The position numbers and the translations under genes were made by a program. From the NCBI RefSeq assembly GCF_003672135.1, contig NC_039519.1, positions 1,550,001-1,614,000 of the forward strand: a DNA stretch of 64,000 bases. The letters are read 5' to 3'. The DNA comes from Ooceraea biroi (taxonomy: Eukaryota; Arthropoda; Insecta; Hymenoptera; Formicidae). Below, in pieces: positions 10,493 to 21,980 of this stretch. Position 1 is the stretch's first letter. Each line of letters starts with the position of its first letter. The notes under the pieces were generated by a model. It ran no database searches. It worked only from the letters and a program-made list of their open reading frames with translations, and was not told the origin of the DNA.

Positions 10493-12130
10493 GAAGAAAA
10501 AAAGAACTCTACAAAAGTAATGATATTAAACCATTGCGCCAACTATAAAAATGGGTATTTATGCAAATCAGAAAATCTATTATTTTATTATTATGTATAC
10601 AACATCCTATTCCAATCCAAGCGTTGTTTTAATTCTCTTTAAATATTATTATAGTATTTTTTCACAAAAATGTATGAAATCTTCAAATTGCGCCAAGTGC
10701 AGAGAGAATGTATCGAAAATTAATTATGTACTATTTAAAAAACTCAAGTGGTAGTATTCTTATCAATTAGAAAGAGAATATATGTATATATTGGTTTAAA
10801 AAATTATTGTTGTACTACTTTTAAAAAATAAAAAGTGATACATATCTTTTTATTGTCACTCTTCCTCTTCCAATCCAAGTGGGGTAGTAGCTTTCATTTA
10901 TCACTTGGATTTTAATTTGTTTGAATTCTAATGGAAGGAATAGAAAACGTAATAGAAAAGAATAAAAGAGGTTACAGTACAAAATGTAAAAAAATAATAT
11001 TTAGTTAGTGCAAAAAACTTGGCGCTGCTAGACCTCGCTACCGCCCCTTAACGCACGCATGCACTTTATATAAAACCTCAAGCTGCTCGTTCAGACATAA
11101 AACTGAAATCCAAGAAATTTTACGCATGCATAAGCGCTTATTATATTATTATATATAAAACTTAAATCTAATCTAAATTTGACAAACAGCTTACATTTAA
11201 TGATGAAAGATAGATAGATAGATGGGGGGGGGGAGAGAGAGAGAAAGAGAGAGAGAGAGAGCGAGAGCGAGAGCGAGCGAGCATACACACCTACTATTAT
11301 GCCCAGTTTCTTCATACCTCTCAATAGCTATCTTCCAGAGAACTAAAAGTTTGTTTTCTTTATTGAAACCTCTGATTACGTATTTAACGGATAGCTAGTC
11401 TTCATACTACTCACTTTTGACACAAAGTGTCTAGAATGTTATTATAAATTACCATATTCTGTCAGGTTACAAAGGTGAAGAAAGCTGATTCTACGAGATA
11501 TCTTTTGGATAAAGTTATCGAGAGGTGAAGAAATTGGGCCTTAAACGATGAAAGAGAGAAAAACATTTCTCGTATTACTCGGTCTAGCAGCGCCAAGTTT
11601 TTTGCACTAACTAAATATTATTTTTTTTTACATTTTGTACTGTAACCTCTTTTATTCTTCTCTATTACGTTTTCTATTCCTTCCATTAGAATTCAAACAA
11701 ATTAAAATCCAAGTGATAAATGAAAGCTACTACCCCACTTGGATTGGAAGAGGAAGAGTGACAATAAAAAGATATGTATCACTTTTTATTTTTTAAAAGT
11801 AGTACAACAATAATTTTTTAAACCAATATATACATATATTCTCTTTCTAATTGATAAGAATACTACCACTTGAGTTTTTTAAATAGTACATAATTAATTT
11901 TCGATACATTCTCTCTGCACTTGGCGCAATTTGAAGATTTCATACATTTTTGTGAAAAAATACTATAATAATATTTAAAGAGAATTAAAACAACGCTTGG
12001 ATTGGAATAGGATGTTGTATACATAATAATAAAATAATAGATTTTCTGATTTGCATAAATACCCATTTTTATAGTTGGCGCAATGGTTTAATATCATTAC
12101 TTTTGTAGAGTTCTTTTTTTCTTCGCGCGC
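10493..12130. repeat. Inverted repeat pair with ~545-bp arms and ~540-bp loop
   Basis: The left arm (about 10493-11037) runs from aaagaactctacaaaagtaat to cttggcgctgctagacc. The right arm (about 11580-12128) is its near-exact complement. The arms contain ttggcgcaa and caagtggtag motifs and an A/T-rich body, with no coding frame that looks real. The loop 11038-11579 holds a purine microsatellite at 11218-11282. The outer part of this right arm is also the outer limit of the 24-kb palindrome. Type could not be assigned; the length and lack of a transposase suggest a non-autonomous fold-back element. Confidence 0.75.
11218..11282 (+). repeat. Purine microsatellite (G)n(GA)n
   Basis: A gatagatagat lead is followed by a G run and then repeated GAGA/GAGC units. 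It lies in the loop of the inverted repeat. The Ser/Leu-rich frame on the other strand here is only a translation of the microsatellite. Confidence 0.9.
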
Positions 12131-12911
12131 GTATACTTGGCGCCTTTTTTGTACCTTTTTTTAAAAAAGGTAATTTTGTTGTATTGTAATACATTACATT
12201 AAAATATAAAGTTCCTCTAGTTATTATATACCTAGTTTCTTAATTACTTCTTTATATGTAAATGTATATATTAATATATAGTTTCAGAATATTTATGAAG
12301 ACTGAGTTAAATAAAATAGTTTTTTTTTACTCATCTTAAATGGCAAATGCTGATTTTAAATTTTATTAATTTTAAATATTATTAATAGTTCATTATTATT
12401 ATTTTAATTATTTTTTTCAAAATTACCATTTTACCGCTTTCCAAAAATTACTAACTAATTTACCGTAAGTTACCCAGTAATTTACCGTCAGATTTGGTCA
12501 TTTTCATCTCTAGCCTTGAGTATTTTCACTAATGACTCGTAAATCTTTGTATTTGGTAATATTAAAACAAATACGTTTACGGTTTTGCACATTAGCGGAG
12601 TGATTATAAATATCCCTTTTCATTACTCACTCAATACAAATAATTTACACATACAGTTTACACAAAGTATAGGTAGGACGTACGTTTTAATGCGACCCGG
12701 GCACGCCAAGTATTATTTCAAATTACAAATCCTCAAACTGGATTGCTTCTAGGTACTTGGCTAGTTAACTATGGATTTCATCATATTTGGTTTTGCTTTT
12801 TTATGTACTTGGCGTATTCTTTTACCTTTGTAAGGTTTTTTAGAGGGATCTCATTACTTTTTGTAAAAATTTTTTATATTTCATTAATTTTTAATGTTTT
12901 TATAGAAAAGT
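12129..12911. other. AT-rich stretch with several CTTGGCG motifs, no gene
   Basis: It contains gcgtatacttggcgcc (about 12130), cacgccaagtatt (about 12704), tacttggctag and tacttggcgtatt (12750-12812). These are scattered copies of the CGCCAAGTA end motif used by nested repeats. No protein-coding or RNA gene was recognised. The AT-rich frame at 12743-13003 shows no family features. Confidence 0.4.
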
Positions 12912-13772
12912 ACATAAAAATAAAAAATAAGGTACCGAACAATGAGAGTCACTGCATAAACATCGAGCGTTACCAAGTTCAGTGCATAGACGTCAAGCGC
13001 TAACGTATAGCTTATCTGGAATTCATATCATTTGACATGTCACATAAACTTATGATTAAACTATTTCAGGAACTAAAGCCGTAATCAAAAATCTAACGGC
13101 ACTTTTATAAGATAATATGGGTGCAAGCTTTCGGTTGCGACCACTCCAAATAAAAATGGTTCAGTCAATCCTGAAATATTGTAATTGAATGTTAGAATTG
13201 TGACGTTTCGTTCTTCTCCTTTTCCGAAATCAGGTTCAGACTCACGTACATATGTTCGTACATACACATTCAAAGCGATTTTGTACTTTTTTTTTCGTTG
13301 CACCACATCGACGACGTGATGCAACGTCGTCGTCGTCGTCGTCGCCGTCGTCGAATAAATTAAATCGTGCATGTGTGAACGCAAGCTTGAGGGACAAAAT
13401 CGCTTTGCATGTGTTTGTGCGAGCATACGTACGTGAGTGGTCTGAATTCTATGAAAACCGAAACGTCACAGTTTTAACATAACGATTGCAATATCTCAGG
13501 ATTGCCTGCACCAATTTAATTCTAATTAATCGCGTTCGAAAGCGTGCATCCATATTATGTTATAAAAGTGCCGTTAGATTTCTTATTACGGCTTTAGTTC
13601 CTGAGATATTTTAATTACAAGTTTATGTGACCTGTCAAATGATGTAAATTCCGGATAAGCTACTTGGTAGCGCCTCGACGATGTCACGCCAGTGCTGTAT
13701 CAAGCGGCTATTTCTCATGCGGCTATTTATTTTTTTATGTACTTGGCGTCGCGACGCTACCGCGTCGCTTGA
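12912..13772. mobile_element. Fold-back element with terminal GGTA hairpin
   Basis: Arms of about 400 bp face each other around 13330. The left arm reads tagcttatctggaattcat ... gccgtaatcaaaaatctaac; the right arm is its diverged complement. The centre holds cgttgcaccac...gtgatgcaacg and a (CGT)n run. The right end carries GCGACGC-TACC-GCGTCGC (13751-13768) then TTGA. A second, truncated copy is at 21981-22262. There is no transposase. Confidence 0.65.
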
Positions 13773-14149
13773 TAATATTCGTGACATTGACATAAAATAA
13801 TTTCTAATATAACAATTTTCGACAGTTAATGCCGATCATAGTAATTGTCATCAACTATATAAAAAACTTATAAAACAATTTGTTGTATTCAGAGTAAAAA
13901 TTCATAACAAAAAAAGCTAATAATATTTATAAAAAATATAGACAGCAAATCAATGGTAATGCATTCAATTTAATTTAAAAACAGTAATATATTTGAACAA
14001 TATTCTGTGCATTTTTTATTTTTTCTCCCCTTTTATCTGTATATACAACTGAAAAAATATTATAAGAGGAGTACTCAGATGTTTAAAACAATTTACTCAG
14101 TATACGTTATAAATGTTTATTTCTCAACTATGTTGGTAAAATATAGCCT
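13773..14149. other. AT-rich spacer, no gene
   Basis: Nothing was recognised between the fold-back element and the 38-bp hairpin. Confidence 0.3.
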
Positions 14150-14240
14150 GCGTTCCGTCATTCACTGCCAGTACTGAAAATCTATAGGTTATGTCACGTG
14201 AACTATAGATTTTCAGTACTGGCAGTGAATAACGGAATGC
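14150..14240. repeat. 38-bp near-perfect hairpin with 15-base loop
   Basis: The stem 14150-14187 pairs with 14203-14240, with two mismatches in 38 pairs. The loop includes tcacgtga. It recurs at about 33790-33882 in the right arm. It could be a miniature transposon end-to-end fusion or a transcribed hairpin; no flanking duplication was identified. Confidence 0.8.
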
Positions 14241-14279
14241 AGCCATAGAAAAGAGAAGCAGAAATTGCCTAGATATGGC

Positions 14280-14770
14280 GGACCAATCAAACGTAGTTAT
14301 CTTATGGCCAAACTCTAATTATAGTAACTCTAGTGTACACTATATTTGAAAAATACATATATTAAAGTTATCAGAAAGACTATTTCTCTTGAAGACCTTT
14401 TAACATTTTTACTTATGTATAAACTATCTCAAGATCATATCGAAACTTTTTTTTCTTGCATTCGATGTCTCGGAAGAGTTAATAATAATTTCTCGATAAT
14501 TTAAGTATGCTTATAAAAGATTACTACATTATGCTAATGATTCAGTACATTTAAGCAGCAATTATATACCAAAAGATGATACTTTTATTAAATCAAATTG
14601 AAATCACATAAAAAAGTACTGTAAAGGAGAAAGAAATTGATAATTCTACATGAGAACATAATTACGATATTAAAGTGAGCTTAGGAGATATGTATATACA
14701 TGATATTACAGCATATATGGATGTTAAAAATATAAAAAGCAAACGGAAATATTCGGATTCTTTTAATTAC
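14280..14770 (+). pseudogene. P-element/THAP9-like transposase C-terminal fragment
   Basis: The frame carries the conserved LLTFLLMYKLSQDH-type segment, then an FF.CIR motif, then NNN. This is the characteristic C-terminal signature of P-element-family transposases. In this arm a one-base difference near 14325 breaks the frame; the right-arm copy (33529-33756) keeps it. Downstream bases to about 14770 still look like decayed C-terminal sequence with several stops. The DNA-binding THAP domain and catalytic core are missing. Confidence 0.6.
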
Positions 14771-15640
14771 TGTTTAAAAAACAAAGGTTCCTATTTTGCT
14801 TTAGAATATAATATAAGAAAACATAAGATACGCAGTTTATATATTTCCTAGGTACGTGTATAGTCTGACATGCAAATAATGTTTTAATTGATCTAATGAA
14901 ATAATCGGAAGGAATGAAGAAAATACTTACGTGCACAATAAACGTCCAAAACAGACACAATACCTTATATTAACCGCGGTTCAACACCGACCACGTATCA
15001 CGTTCTTCTTCTTGGTTTAATGGCGTCCAAGACCGACTCACGTATTACGTTCTTCTTCTTGGTTTAATGGCGTCCAAGGCCTTGCCGAGTGCAAAAAAGG
15101 TATTTTCTTTTTATCTTTATTAAAAGAAAGAAGAAGGAAAATATTTCGAAACATTTATAGCGGCAGCTTGACCGCAGCCTTAATCGGAAGACCAAAAGGT
15201 GACCGTCCGCAACCGCGACTCAACATCGATTTTACGTACCTTTATTTTACGTATCGACACTCGCCACTTCTGTATAATAGCACTCAGAGCATAGGGCTCT
15301 GATATAGTCAGCGGTGACTTCGAGACACTTTGGACACTTTGTACGTGAAGCGAAACAGCCAATGATGAGATGATGAGAAGTGCAGAAATGACGCAATAAA
15401 GCCCAAAAATTTCTTCTTAACAACACATGGACTCGACCACTCGACACTTCCGCGCCAACGATAACTGAACCCAGAGTTCTGAGAGACTGGGAGTGGCCTT
15501 ATCCTGTGCGTGCATTGGTAGCACGGGGGTAATATGGCGGGTGTCACGTGACCACAGTGTTACCAATGCATAGGGCCTGGCACCAGTAGTTACGAGTAAA
15601 CCAGCCACATGAAATCGCGATGACAGCGACATCTCGTGTC
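14771..15640. other. Noncoding stretch with a short tandem duplication
   Basis: A ~50-base unit (acgttcttcttcttggtttaatggcgtccaag) occurs twice at 14999-15080. The remainder, including the moderately GC-rich 15170-15620, shows only short frames with no recognisable domain. Confidence 0.35.
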
Positions 15641-15647
15641 ATTATTG

Positions 15648-15903
15648 ATCTTTAGATATGAATAACATTTAGTAAATATTTGCGATAGCTTCGTAGTGGA
15701 CATAGATATGTGAATGTGAATAACATGTGAATATCCAGTAGATATCTTCAGTAGCTTTTTTGTGGACATGGATATGAATACATCTAATAAATATTTGTGA
15801 TAACTTTGTAGTGGACATAGAGATGTGGATAATATGTGAATATCTAGTGGATATCTGCAGTAGCTTTTTTGTAGACATGGATATGAATAACATCTAATAA
15901 TTA
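15648..15903. repeat. ~120-bp tandem repeat interrupted by the DIRS element
   Basis: Units contain gtggacatagatatgtg, gaatatc.agt.gatatc and tagcttttttgt.gacatgga. The array resumes at 21046-21190 after the DIRS element, so the retrotransposon inserted into this array. Confidence 0.8.
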
Positions 15904-16057
15904 TGCTCTGCATTCGTCCAAGTAGACAATGTAGTCATGCTCCATGCTACTCCCTTCCAACAAGCATCTTTAAAGCTTCGCGCTAAAAACAAAGATTCGC
16001 GCTCGCGATTACCGTCGCATTAGCGCCGCCTCGCCGCGCGTGCGCGGTACGTCTTCA
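15898..16057 (+). repeat. DIRS left inverted terminal repeat
   Basis: It starts with attatgctctgcattcgtcc and ends at gtacgtcttca. It is the complement of 20850-21000 apart from scattered differences and the extreme tip. The tip differs between the ends, as expected for DIRS, where tips are copied from the internal complementary region. Confidence 0.85.
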
Positions 16058-16122
16058 TTGTGTTTCTTGTTCTCCCGAACAACGCGCATCGTTTCCGCGT
16101 ACGCTCCCCGTATTTTAGTAAA

Positions 16123-17576
16123 ATGGGGAAACATTCTCGTTCCAAATCGCGTACACGCGATTACCCTTACGAGAGTGAATACGAGTCTTCCAAGGAAAAT
16201 CGCCGATATGGATCTCCGCGGTCAGACCGTGCACGGGGAATCCCCCGAGTGCGTTTTCAAGACCTTTCCATGGCATCCTCGCGTCCATTGGACTGTTCGA
16301 GAGTTTCTGATTTGGAAGGTAAATTGGACAAGTTGTTAGAGATGCTAACTCAGTCCAGCCCGCTTCAGGAGAAGCGTCACGAGATCCATGACCATCATTC
16401 TAACCTCTCCCCGGAAGTCATCCCGCAGTCTTTTTCACCGGATGGACAGGACATCGAGGCGATCAGCGATTCGCCGACTAAGGTTGTGGAGAATTCCGGC
16501 ACCGCACAGAGTAATTACATATTGCATGTCAGGACTACGAACCATTACCTCGAGTTTGGTCTTGTCCAACGATCATTTAATGATCGCGCGGCTGTCCAAG
16601 AGATACGCCCGGCATGCATGACATACTTCAGTCTCGGACTACGTACCATTACCACGAGTATGGTCTTGTCCATGGATCATTCAATGATCACGAGCCTGTA
16701 CAGGGAGACCCGACTAAACGATTGTATGATATTTCTTTTTAGCAGTTCTCCATGAGGGCGAACCAGAGTTGCCACATATTTCACCGGTACCGGTAGATCC
16801 AGCGCACGATGTTGCCGCATTCAAAATGGATTTAATGGGCGCCAATCTCGATAGTGCCGCTACGGGTCCATTCGTCCATGATCTTATTGCGAAGACTTGG
16901 TCGACTATAATGGTCAGCGGCTTGCCCAAAGAGATGACTCTTGCGCTATGCAAGAAGTACCCCGTTCCGCAGAATTTGCAATTTGCTAAAACTCCTACAC
17001 TCAACACGGAAGTGAAGCAAGTTATGCCATCGACTTCCGTTAAGAGAGACGACTACCAAGTCATCACGCAAGGTATGATCGAAGCAGCTATATCGGCTCA
17101 GGCACATTTGGTGTCAGAACTTTTAAAGCCGGAAGAGCAATGGGATGGCAAACGCATTTTTGAGTTGGCGAGCGATACAGGTCGTTTGCTCTCGCATATA
17201 CATCACGTTTCGAAGAATAGACGTGCTTATTAAAGCACGGAATAATTATATTCCGATGCTGACCCCATCGGCCAGAAACGCGTTAGAGACCTCTCCTATT
17301 GATACTCAGCTTTTCGGCGAGCAATATTTAAGCAAGATGAAGGAAGCTGCGGCGGCAAATCGATTAATTAAGGGCCTGACTACTCTACACCCACCAGCTT
17401 CGAAACCGGGTACTTTAAGTACGGCGAAACCTCAATTTCAGCCAAAGTCTTCTTCGCAGGGAAACGCGAAAGCCTTTGCTTACAAACCAAAGTCTCGTCG
17501 AGAGGCAAAGGCTGCGCCGCGATCGACGAGACGCCGATCGAGTTCTCGAACGAGGAGCTCCCGATACCACCGTTAG
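16123..17576 (+). pseudogene. DIRS Gag-like protein (frameshifted)
   Basis: ATG at 16123 (context aaaATGGGG) opens a basic, Ser/Arg-rich N-terminus with a short predicted coiled coil near 16300-16340. A ~108-base tandem duplication (16531-16692) precedes a frame change near 16738. The next frame (16769-17233) encodes the conserved central domain with VP..P..DVAAF. An extra A near 17217 shifts the frame again, and the remaining segment ends at 17576 in an Arg/Ser-rich tail. The protein would package the RNA template. The right-arm copy lacks the extra A but has its own lesions. Confidence 0.75.
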
Positions 17577-19486
17577 AGGTGAGCACTGCTGGCCGACTGG
17601 CTAGATTCGTAGACGGCTGATCCAGAATCACTAATGACAGGAGGATCTTGAATGCAATATCGGGATACAAACTTCCCTTTTCTCAAATCCCTCCTTCTCG
17701 GCCATATTTACGAGAACCACAGTTGAGCGAGTCCGAACGCTCTCTTTGTGCAGCAGAGATTGACCGCCTTCTTACGAAGGGTGCTGTTCAACGCGTTGAC
17801 TTTGTACCAGAGCAATATCTGTCTTCCTATTTTTTGATAGACAAGGCATCCGGCGGCAAGCGATTTATCTTGAATCTCAAACCTCTTAACGAATATATTT
17901 TTGCACCTCATTTTAAGCTAGAGGACTTAACGACGGCCACCCGATTACTATCTCCGGGTTCTTTTATGGCTTCGATCGATTTGGAAGATTCCTATTTGTT
18001 GGTTCCAATTCACGTCACCCACCGTAAATACCTACGGTTTTCGTTCCAGGAGGAAATCTTTGAATTTTCTGCCCTACCAGTTGGTCTTTCTTCGGCCCCG
18101 TATATATTTACAAAAATAATGAAGCCAGTGATCCCAACTTTACGCGAGAGGGGTTATTTGTCTATCGTTTATCTAGATGATTCTTTACTGTTCGGTGACA
18201 CTTTTCAGGACTGCGCCGCAAACGTCAAAGCAACTCTCCAGTTGCTTGATCATTTGGGTTTTCTTATTAATCCACGAAAGTGCGAGCTCGTCCCAAGCCA
18301 ACGGAGAAAGTATTTAGGTTTTATATTGGACTCCTTCAAAATGACTATATCCTTACCAGAAGATAAGAGAATAGTTATACTTGAACATCTGCGCAAATTC
18401 TCCAATAAACAATCTTGCAAGATTCGAGATTTTGCGAGGCTCATAGGAACGCTAAATTCCATTGGCCGAACAGTTACTTATGGATTCGTATACATTCGAG
18501 ACTTTGAGAGGCAGAAGTTCCTCGCTTGCTTAAACTCTAATAATGATTACGACGCTCGTATGATGCTACCCACATCACTCCAAGCCGATTTCAAGTGGTG
18601 GCTGCACAAGTTACGCTCCCCACCGATTGAAAGATCATTACTAAAACGGAAGTTTTCTCACGTAATCTTTTCAGATGCTTCACCTTCCGGTTGGGGTGCC
18701 TCTATGGGTAGGAAGCAAACACACGGCTGGTGGTCAGACCAGGATAGAGATGAGCATATCAATTTTCTCGAATTGAAGGCTGTGGAATACGCTCTCCGCT
18801 CTTTCGTGGATGATCTCCACTCCCGAGACATATTACTCCGTGTCGATAATACGACAGCAATTGCTTACATCAACAAGGGCGGTTCCTCGCGATTTCCGAA
18901 ACTTTCAGCTCTTGCAAAGTCGATTTGGCAATGGTGCGAATCTCGCGATTTATATCTTTTTGTATCTTACATTCGATCTGCCGATAACGTCGTGGCAGAC
19001 AGAGAATCTCGAATAGTTTCGATTGAAACCGAGTGGGAGATCAATTCCCGCTCTTTCGACAGAATTTTAGAGCATTTTGGGCCTTTCGACGTCGATCTCT
19101 TTGCGTCCTATATCAACGCAAAGTGCAAGGTCTTCGTTTCTTGGTTTCCGGATCCGTTCGCGACCGCCATCGATGCTTTTACGTTAGATTGGAGTGAATT
19201 TTATTTTTATGCCTTTCCACCTTTCATATTAATTACTAGAGTTTTACGGAAAATAGTCAATGATGGAGCAGTGGGTGTTTTAGTGGTTCCCAGATGGCCA
19301 GCTCAACCGTGGTTCCCAGTTTTTCATAAATTATGTATTTCAGACATAATTGCTTTTGAGCCAAATCCTAACCTTTTAATTTCCCCCTTCAGGAGTCAAC
19401 ACCCAACGTGGCACAACATTCCCCTGATTGCAGGGAGATTATCCGGCAAGCGTTTCGCCGAAAGAGATTTCCGGAGGAGTCGCTAG
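17510..19486 (+). pseudogene. DIRS reverse transcriptase / RNase H / methyltransferase-like polyprotein
   Basis: The frame overlaps the end of Gag and is open to 19486 except for TGA at 17618-17620, probably once a Trp codon. From 17648 the RT fingers and palm are intact, with the catalytic YLDD motif near 18169-18180. RNase H follows: a SDAS start near 18670, an E in FLELKA and a VDNTTA motif near 18841. A C-terminal domain with a FGPFDVDLFAS motif (about 19075) corresponds to the DAM-like region known from DIRS elements. The only lesion seen is the TGA. This enzyme copies the element RNA to DNA. Confidence 0.85.
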
Positions 19487-19489
19487 AGG

Positions 19490-20400
19490 TAGCCCTGGCA
19501 TCTCTTGCTAATTCAACTCTAGTCCAATATAATAAACCCATCAGGCTCTAGTGGTCCTTTTGTGCCGAGCGCAACGTTGACTGGTTTCAACCTCATTCGA
19601 CACTAGTTCTCAGTTTTTTAGCCGCACAATTTCGTAATATCACGTCTTACGGTACCCTCAATTCATATCGATCAGCAATATCATTGATAACGAATAGTGG
19701 TGTTGGCTCCGACGAAAGAATTAGACGATTCTTCAAGGGAGTATCCGTCTTAAAACCCTCTAAACCCAAGTACGCATTGACATGGGATCCAACGCCTGTT
19801 ATCACGTACTTGGCCTCGCTATGGCCACATGAAGCCGTGAGTTTAGAATTGCTCACTCGTAAATTAGCCACACTGTTAATTCTCGCCTCGGTCCAGAGGG
19901 TACAGACGTTATCTCTCATACAACGCGATAATATATAGTTCCTCAGAAATTCCGTTATTATTAAGGTGCCGGACCGGGTTAAAACTTCGAGGATAAACCA
20001 ATGTCAACCGGTTATGATATTTCATCATTTTGAGGACCAACCTGCCCTATCGATCGTTCCACTCCTACGCTTATACGTAGAGAAAACCGGAAGCACTTTG
20101 GCAGAGCCTCCTTCGGCCTTATTTGTTACTTTCAAGAAACCCATACGGAAAGCATCCACTCAGACAATTAGTCGGTGGATTCGATTGACTCTCTCTGAGG
20201 GAGAAATCAATACCTCTGTTTTTTCGACGTATACCACTCGCCACGCTGGATCCTCAGCGGCGGCTCGGCGCGGTATTAGCATTGAGGATATTCGTAAGAC
20301 GGCAGGCTGGTCTCAGAATTCCTCCACTTTCGCAAATTTTTATAACAGGCCTATTATGCCATCGACAGATGTGGCACGCACGATTATTTTAAACAGTTAA
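19490..20400 (+). pseudogene. DIRS tyrosine recombinase (two nonsense codons)
   Basis: One frame runs to a stop at 20398-20400, interrupted by TAG at 19549-19551 (next to a WSFC motif) and TAG at 19936-19938. Catalytic features are visible: the first Arg in a QRVQTLSLI segment (about 19894-19920), the TTRHAGSSAA box near 20236 and the nucleophile region FYNRP near 20338. Tyrosine recombinases of DIRS elements integrate a circular double-stranded intermediate without cutting a staggered target. Confidence 0.8.
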
Positions 20401-20662
20401 AACTTATTTACGATTACATGTTTCGTGCTATTTTCATATATTTAATATATTTAATTTGACCTGTTTACTTTTCGTATTCGTCATATGTTTAAGTTAACAT
20501 TGTTGTTTTCCGGCGTTTATTCATACTATTCTGTTTTGTGTTATTATTATGTATGTTATACTTTGTACACTTACTTAAACCCTATACTCAGGGTTCCATA
20601 CATATATAACTAATTCCGGCTGTCTCGCAGGAATAAACTCAACTGATCACAAATCGTCAGCT

Positions 20663-20775
20663 TTGAATAGCTACATTGTCTACTCGGACGAATGCAGAGC
20701 ATAATTATATGATTAAACGAACTCCTGAGTGAAGTTCGATCATAATTATGCGTATGCTTCGTCCGAGTAGACTCT
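20663..20775 (+). repeat. DIRS internal complementary region
   Basis: It contains ctacattgtctactcggacg, gcagagcataattatatgat and cgtatgcttcgtccgagtag. These match both the left ITR (as complement) and the right ITR tip. This region is the template that restores the element ends during replication. Its retention indicates a structurally complete element. Confidence 0.85.
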
Positions 20776-20849
20776 CCCACCCTCACTCAGGGAATACTGT
20801 GCACTTCGTGTTTCTTCCCCCTTTTCGATTTGTGACGTGCTTTAAATCA

Positions 20850-21045
20850 TGAAGACGTATCGCGCACGCGCGGCGAGGCGGCGCTAATGCGACGGTAATC
20901 GCGAGCGCAAATCTTTGTTTTTGGCGCGAAGCTTTAAAGATGCTTGTTGGAAGGGAGTAGCATGGAGCATGACTACATTGTCTACTCGGACGAAACATAC
21001 GCATAATTATGATCGAACTTTACTCAGGAGTTCGTTTGATCATAT
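20850..21045 (+). repeat. DIRS right inverted terminal repeat
   Basis: It starts tgaagacgtatcgcgcac, the complement of the left ITR inner end, and runs through gactacattgtctactcgg to gatcat. The array repeat resumes directly afterwards. Confidence 0.85.
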
Positions 21046-21980
21046 AAATATTTGTGATAGCTTCGTAGTGGACATAGATATGTGGATAACATGTGAATAT
21101 CTAGTGGATATCTTCAGTAGCTTTTTTGTGAACATGGATATGAATAACATCTAATAAATATTTGTGATAGCTTCGTAGTGGACATAGATACCCATACAGC
21201 ACAAGATCGTTCTATGATCATTCATAGAATAATATCGGAGAATGTTTAGAATATTCTCATATAATGCTTCAGAGTTTCTGTGAACCTTCCATGGAACATT
21301 TGAAGTAGGCAAAAACTCACATTCTCTGAATGTTCTATAAATATTCTGTAGCATATTCTATGAACATTTTGCGTATGTTTATGGACTGTTTCTCTATATA
21401 TTCTATAGGATATTCTACACTCTAAATAATAAGTGTTTGAAATTTCAAACACTTTCGTTGTCGCAGTTTTCAAGATGTTTATTAATGTTTGACATTTCAA
21501 ACATTTATAAGTGTTGGGTTTGTGGTTAATTATATTACACGCGTAAGGTGTCTGATTTTCTATTTAATTGAAATTTCCTGCAAATCATATGTTTATATGG
21601 TTTAAGTCTAACGAATTTGTTGGCGCGTAGTGGATGAATTGGTTCCTAGAGCGAGAGATTACTGCATCTTAGTCCGACCATCAGATTATCAGATATTCCC
21701 AGTGTATCGCGATTTAATAAATACCTTGTTAGGCAACTCTTGCTCGCGAGAAACTGCGCCGCGAGCGCCATCTGGTTTGTTGAAATTTTGTAAGAATTTA
21801 GTGCTTAAGTTTGTAAGTGTTTGTTTCATAAGTGTGTAATTAGAAAGTGTTTGAAATATAAATCTGTTTGACTTTTTAATAATCAAACACAAATTGTGTT
21901 CTATTTTGTTCCCGTTTAAAAATCAAACATATATATCTGGTTAATTTGACTCATGTTTGATTTTAGCAAAACAATTTTAA
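21046..21980. repeat. Array remnant and short repeats with AAGTGTTTGA motifs
   Basis: It starts with the resumed ~120-bp array (to 21190). An AT-rich block with repeated gaatattct-like words follows, then a perfect 24-bp palindrome at 21430-21453 (AAGTGTTTGAAA and its complement) and further tgtttga/tcaaaca words up to 21960. These probably mark ends of a small transposon. The 70-residue frame at 21630-21839 has no recognisable domain. Confidence 0.4.

Larger units (their letters stand above)
15898..21045 (+). mobile_element. DIRS-type retrotransposon (left-arm copy), near full length
   Basis: The order is inverted terminal repeat, Gag, RT/RNase H, tyrosine recombinase, internal complementary region and second inverted terminal repeat, the diagnostic layout of DIRS elements. 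The terminal repeats (about 15898-16057 and 20850-21045) are complements of each other. The segment 20663-20775 carries sequence complementary to both outer ends. DIRS elements integrate by a tyrosine recombinase and make no target duplication, which fits the lack of one here. The coding frames contain a frameshift and three nonsense codons. Confidence 0.93.

Noticed and set aside
11091..11324. Ser/Leu-rich minus-strand frame
   Set aside because: Mostly a translation of the GA microsatellite.
12743..13003. 86-codon Phe/Ile-rich frame, duplicated in the right arm
   Set aside because: AT-rich chance frame spanning repeat ends; its duplication is due to the palindrome, not selection.
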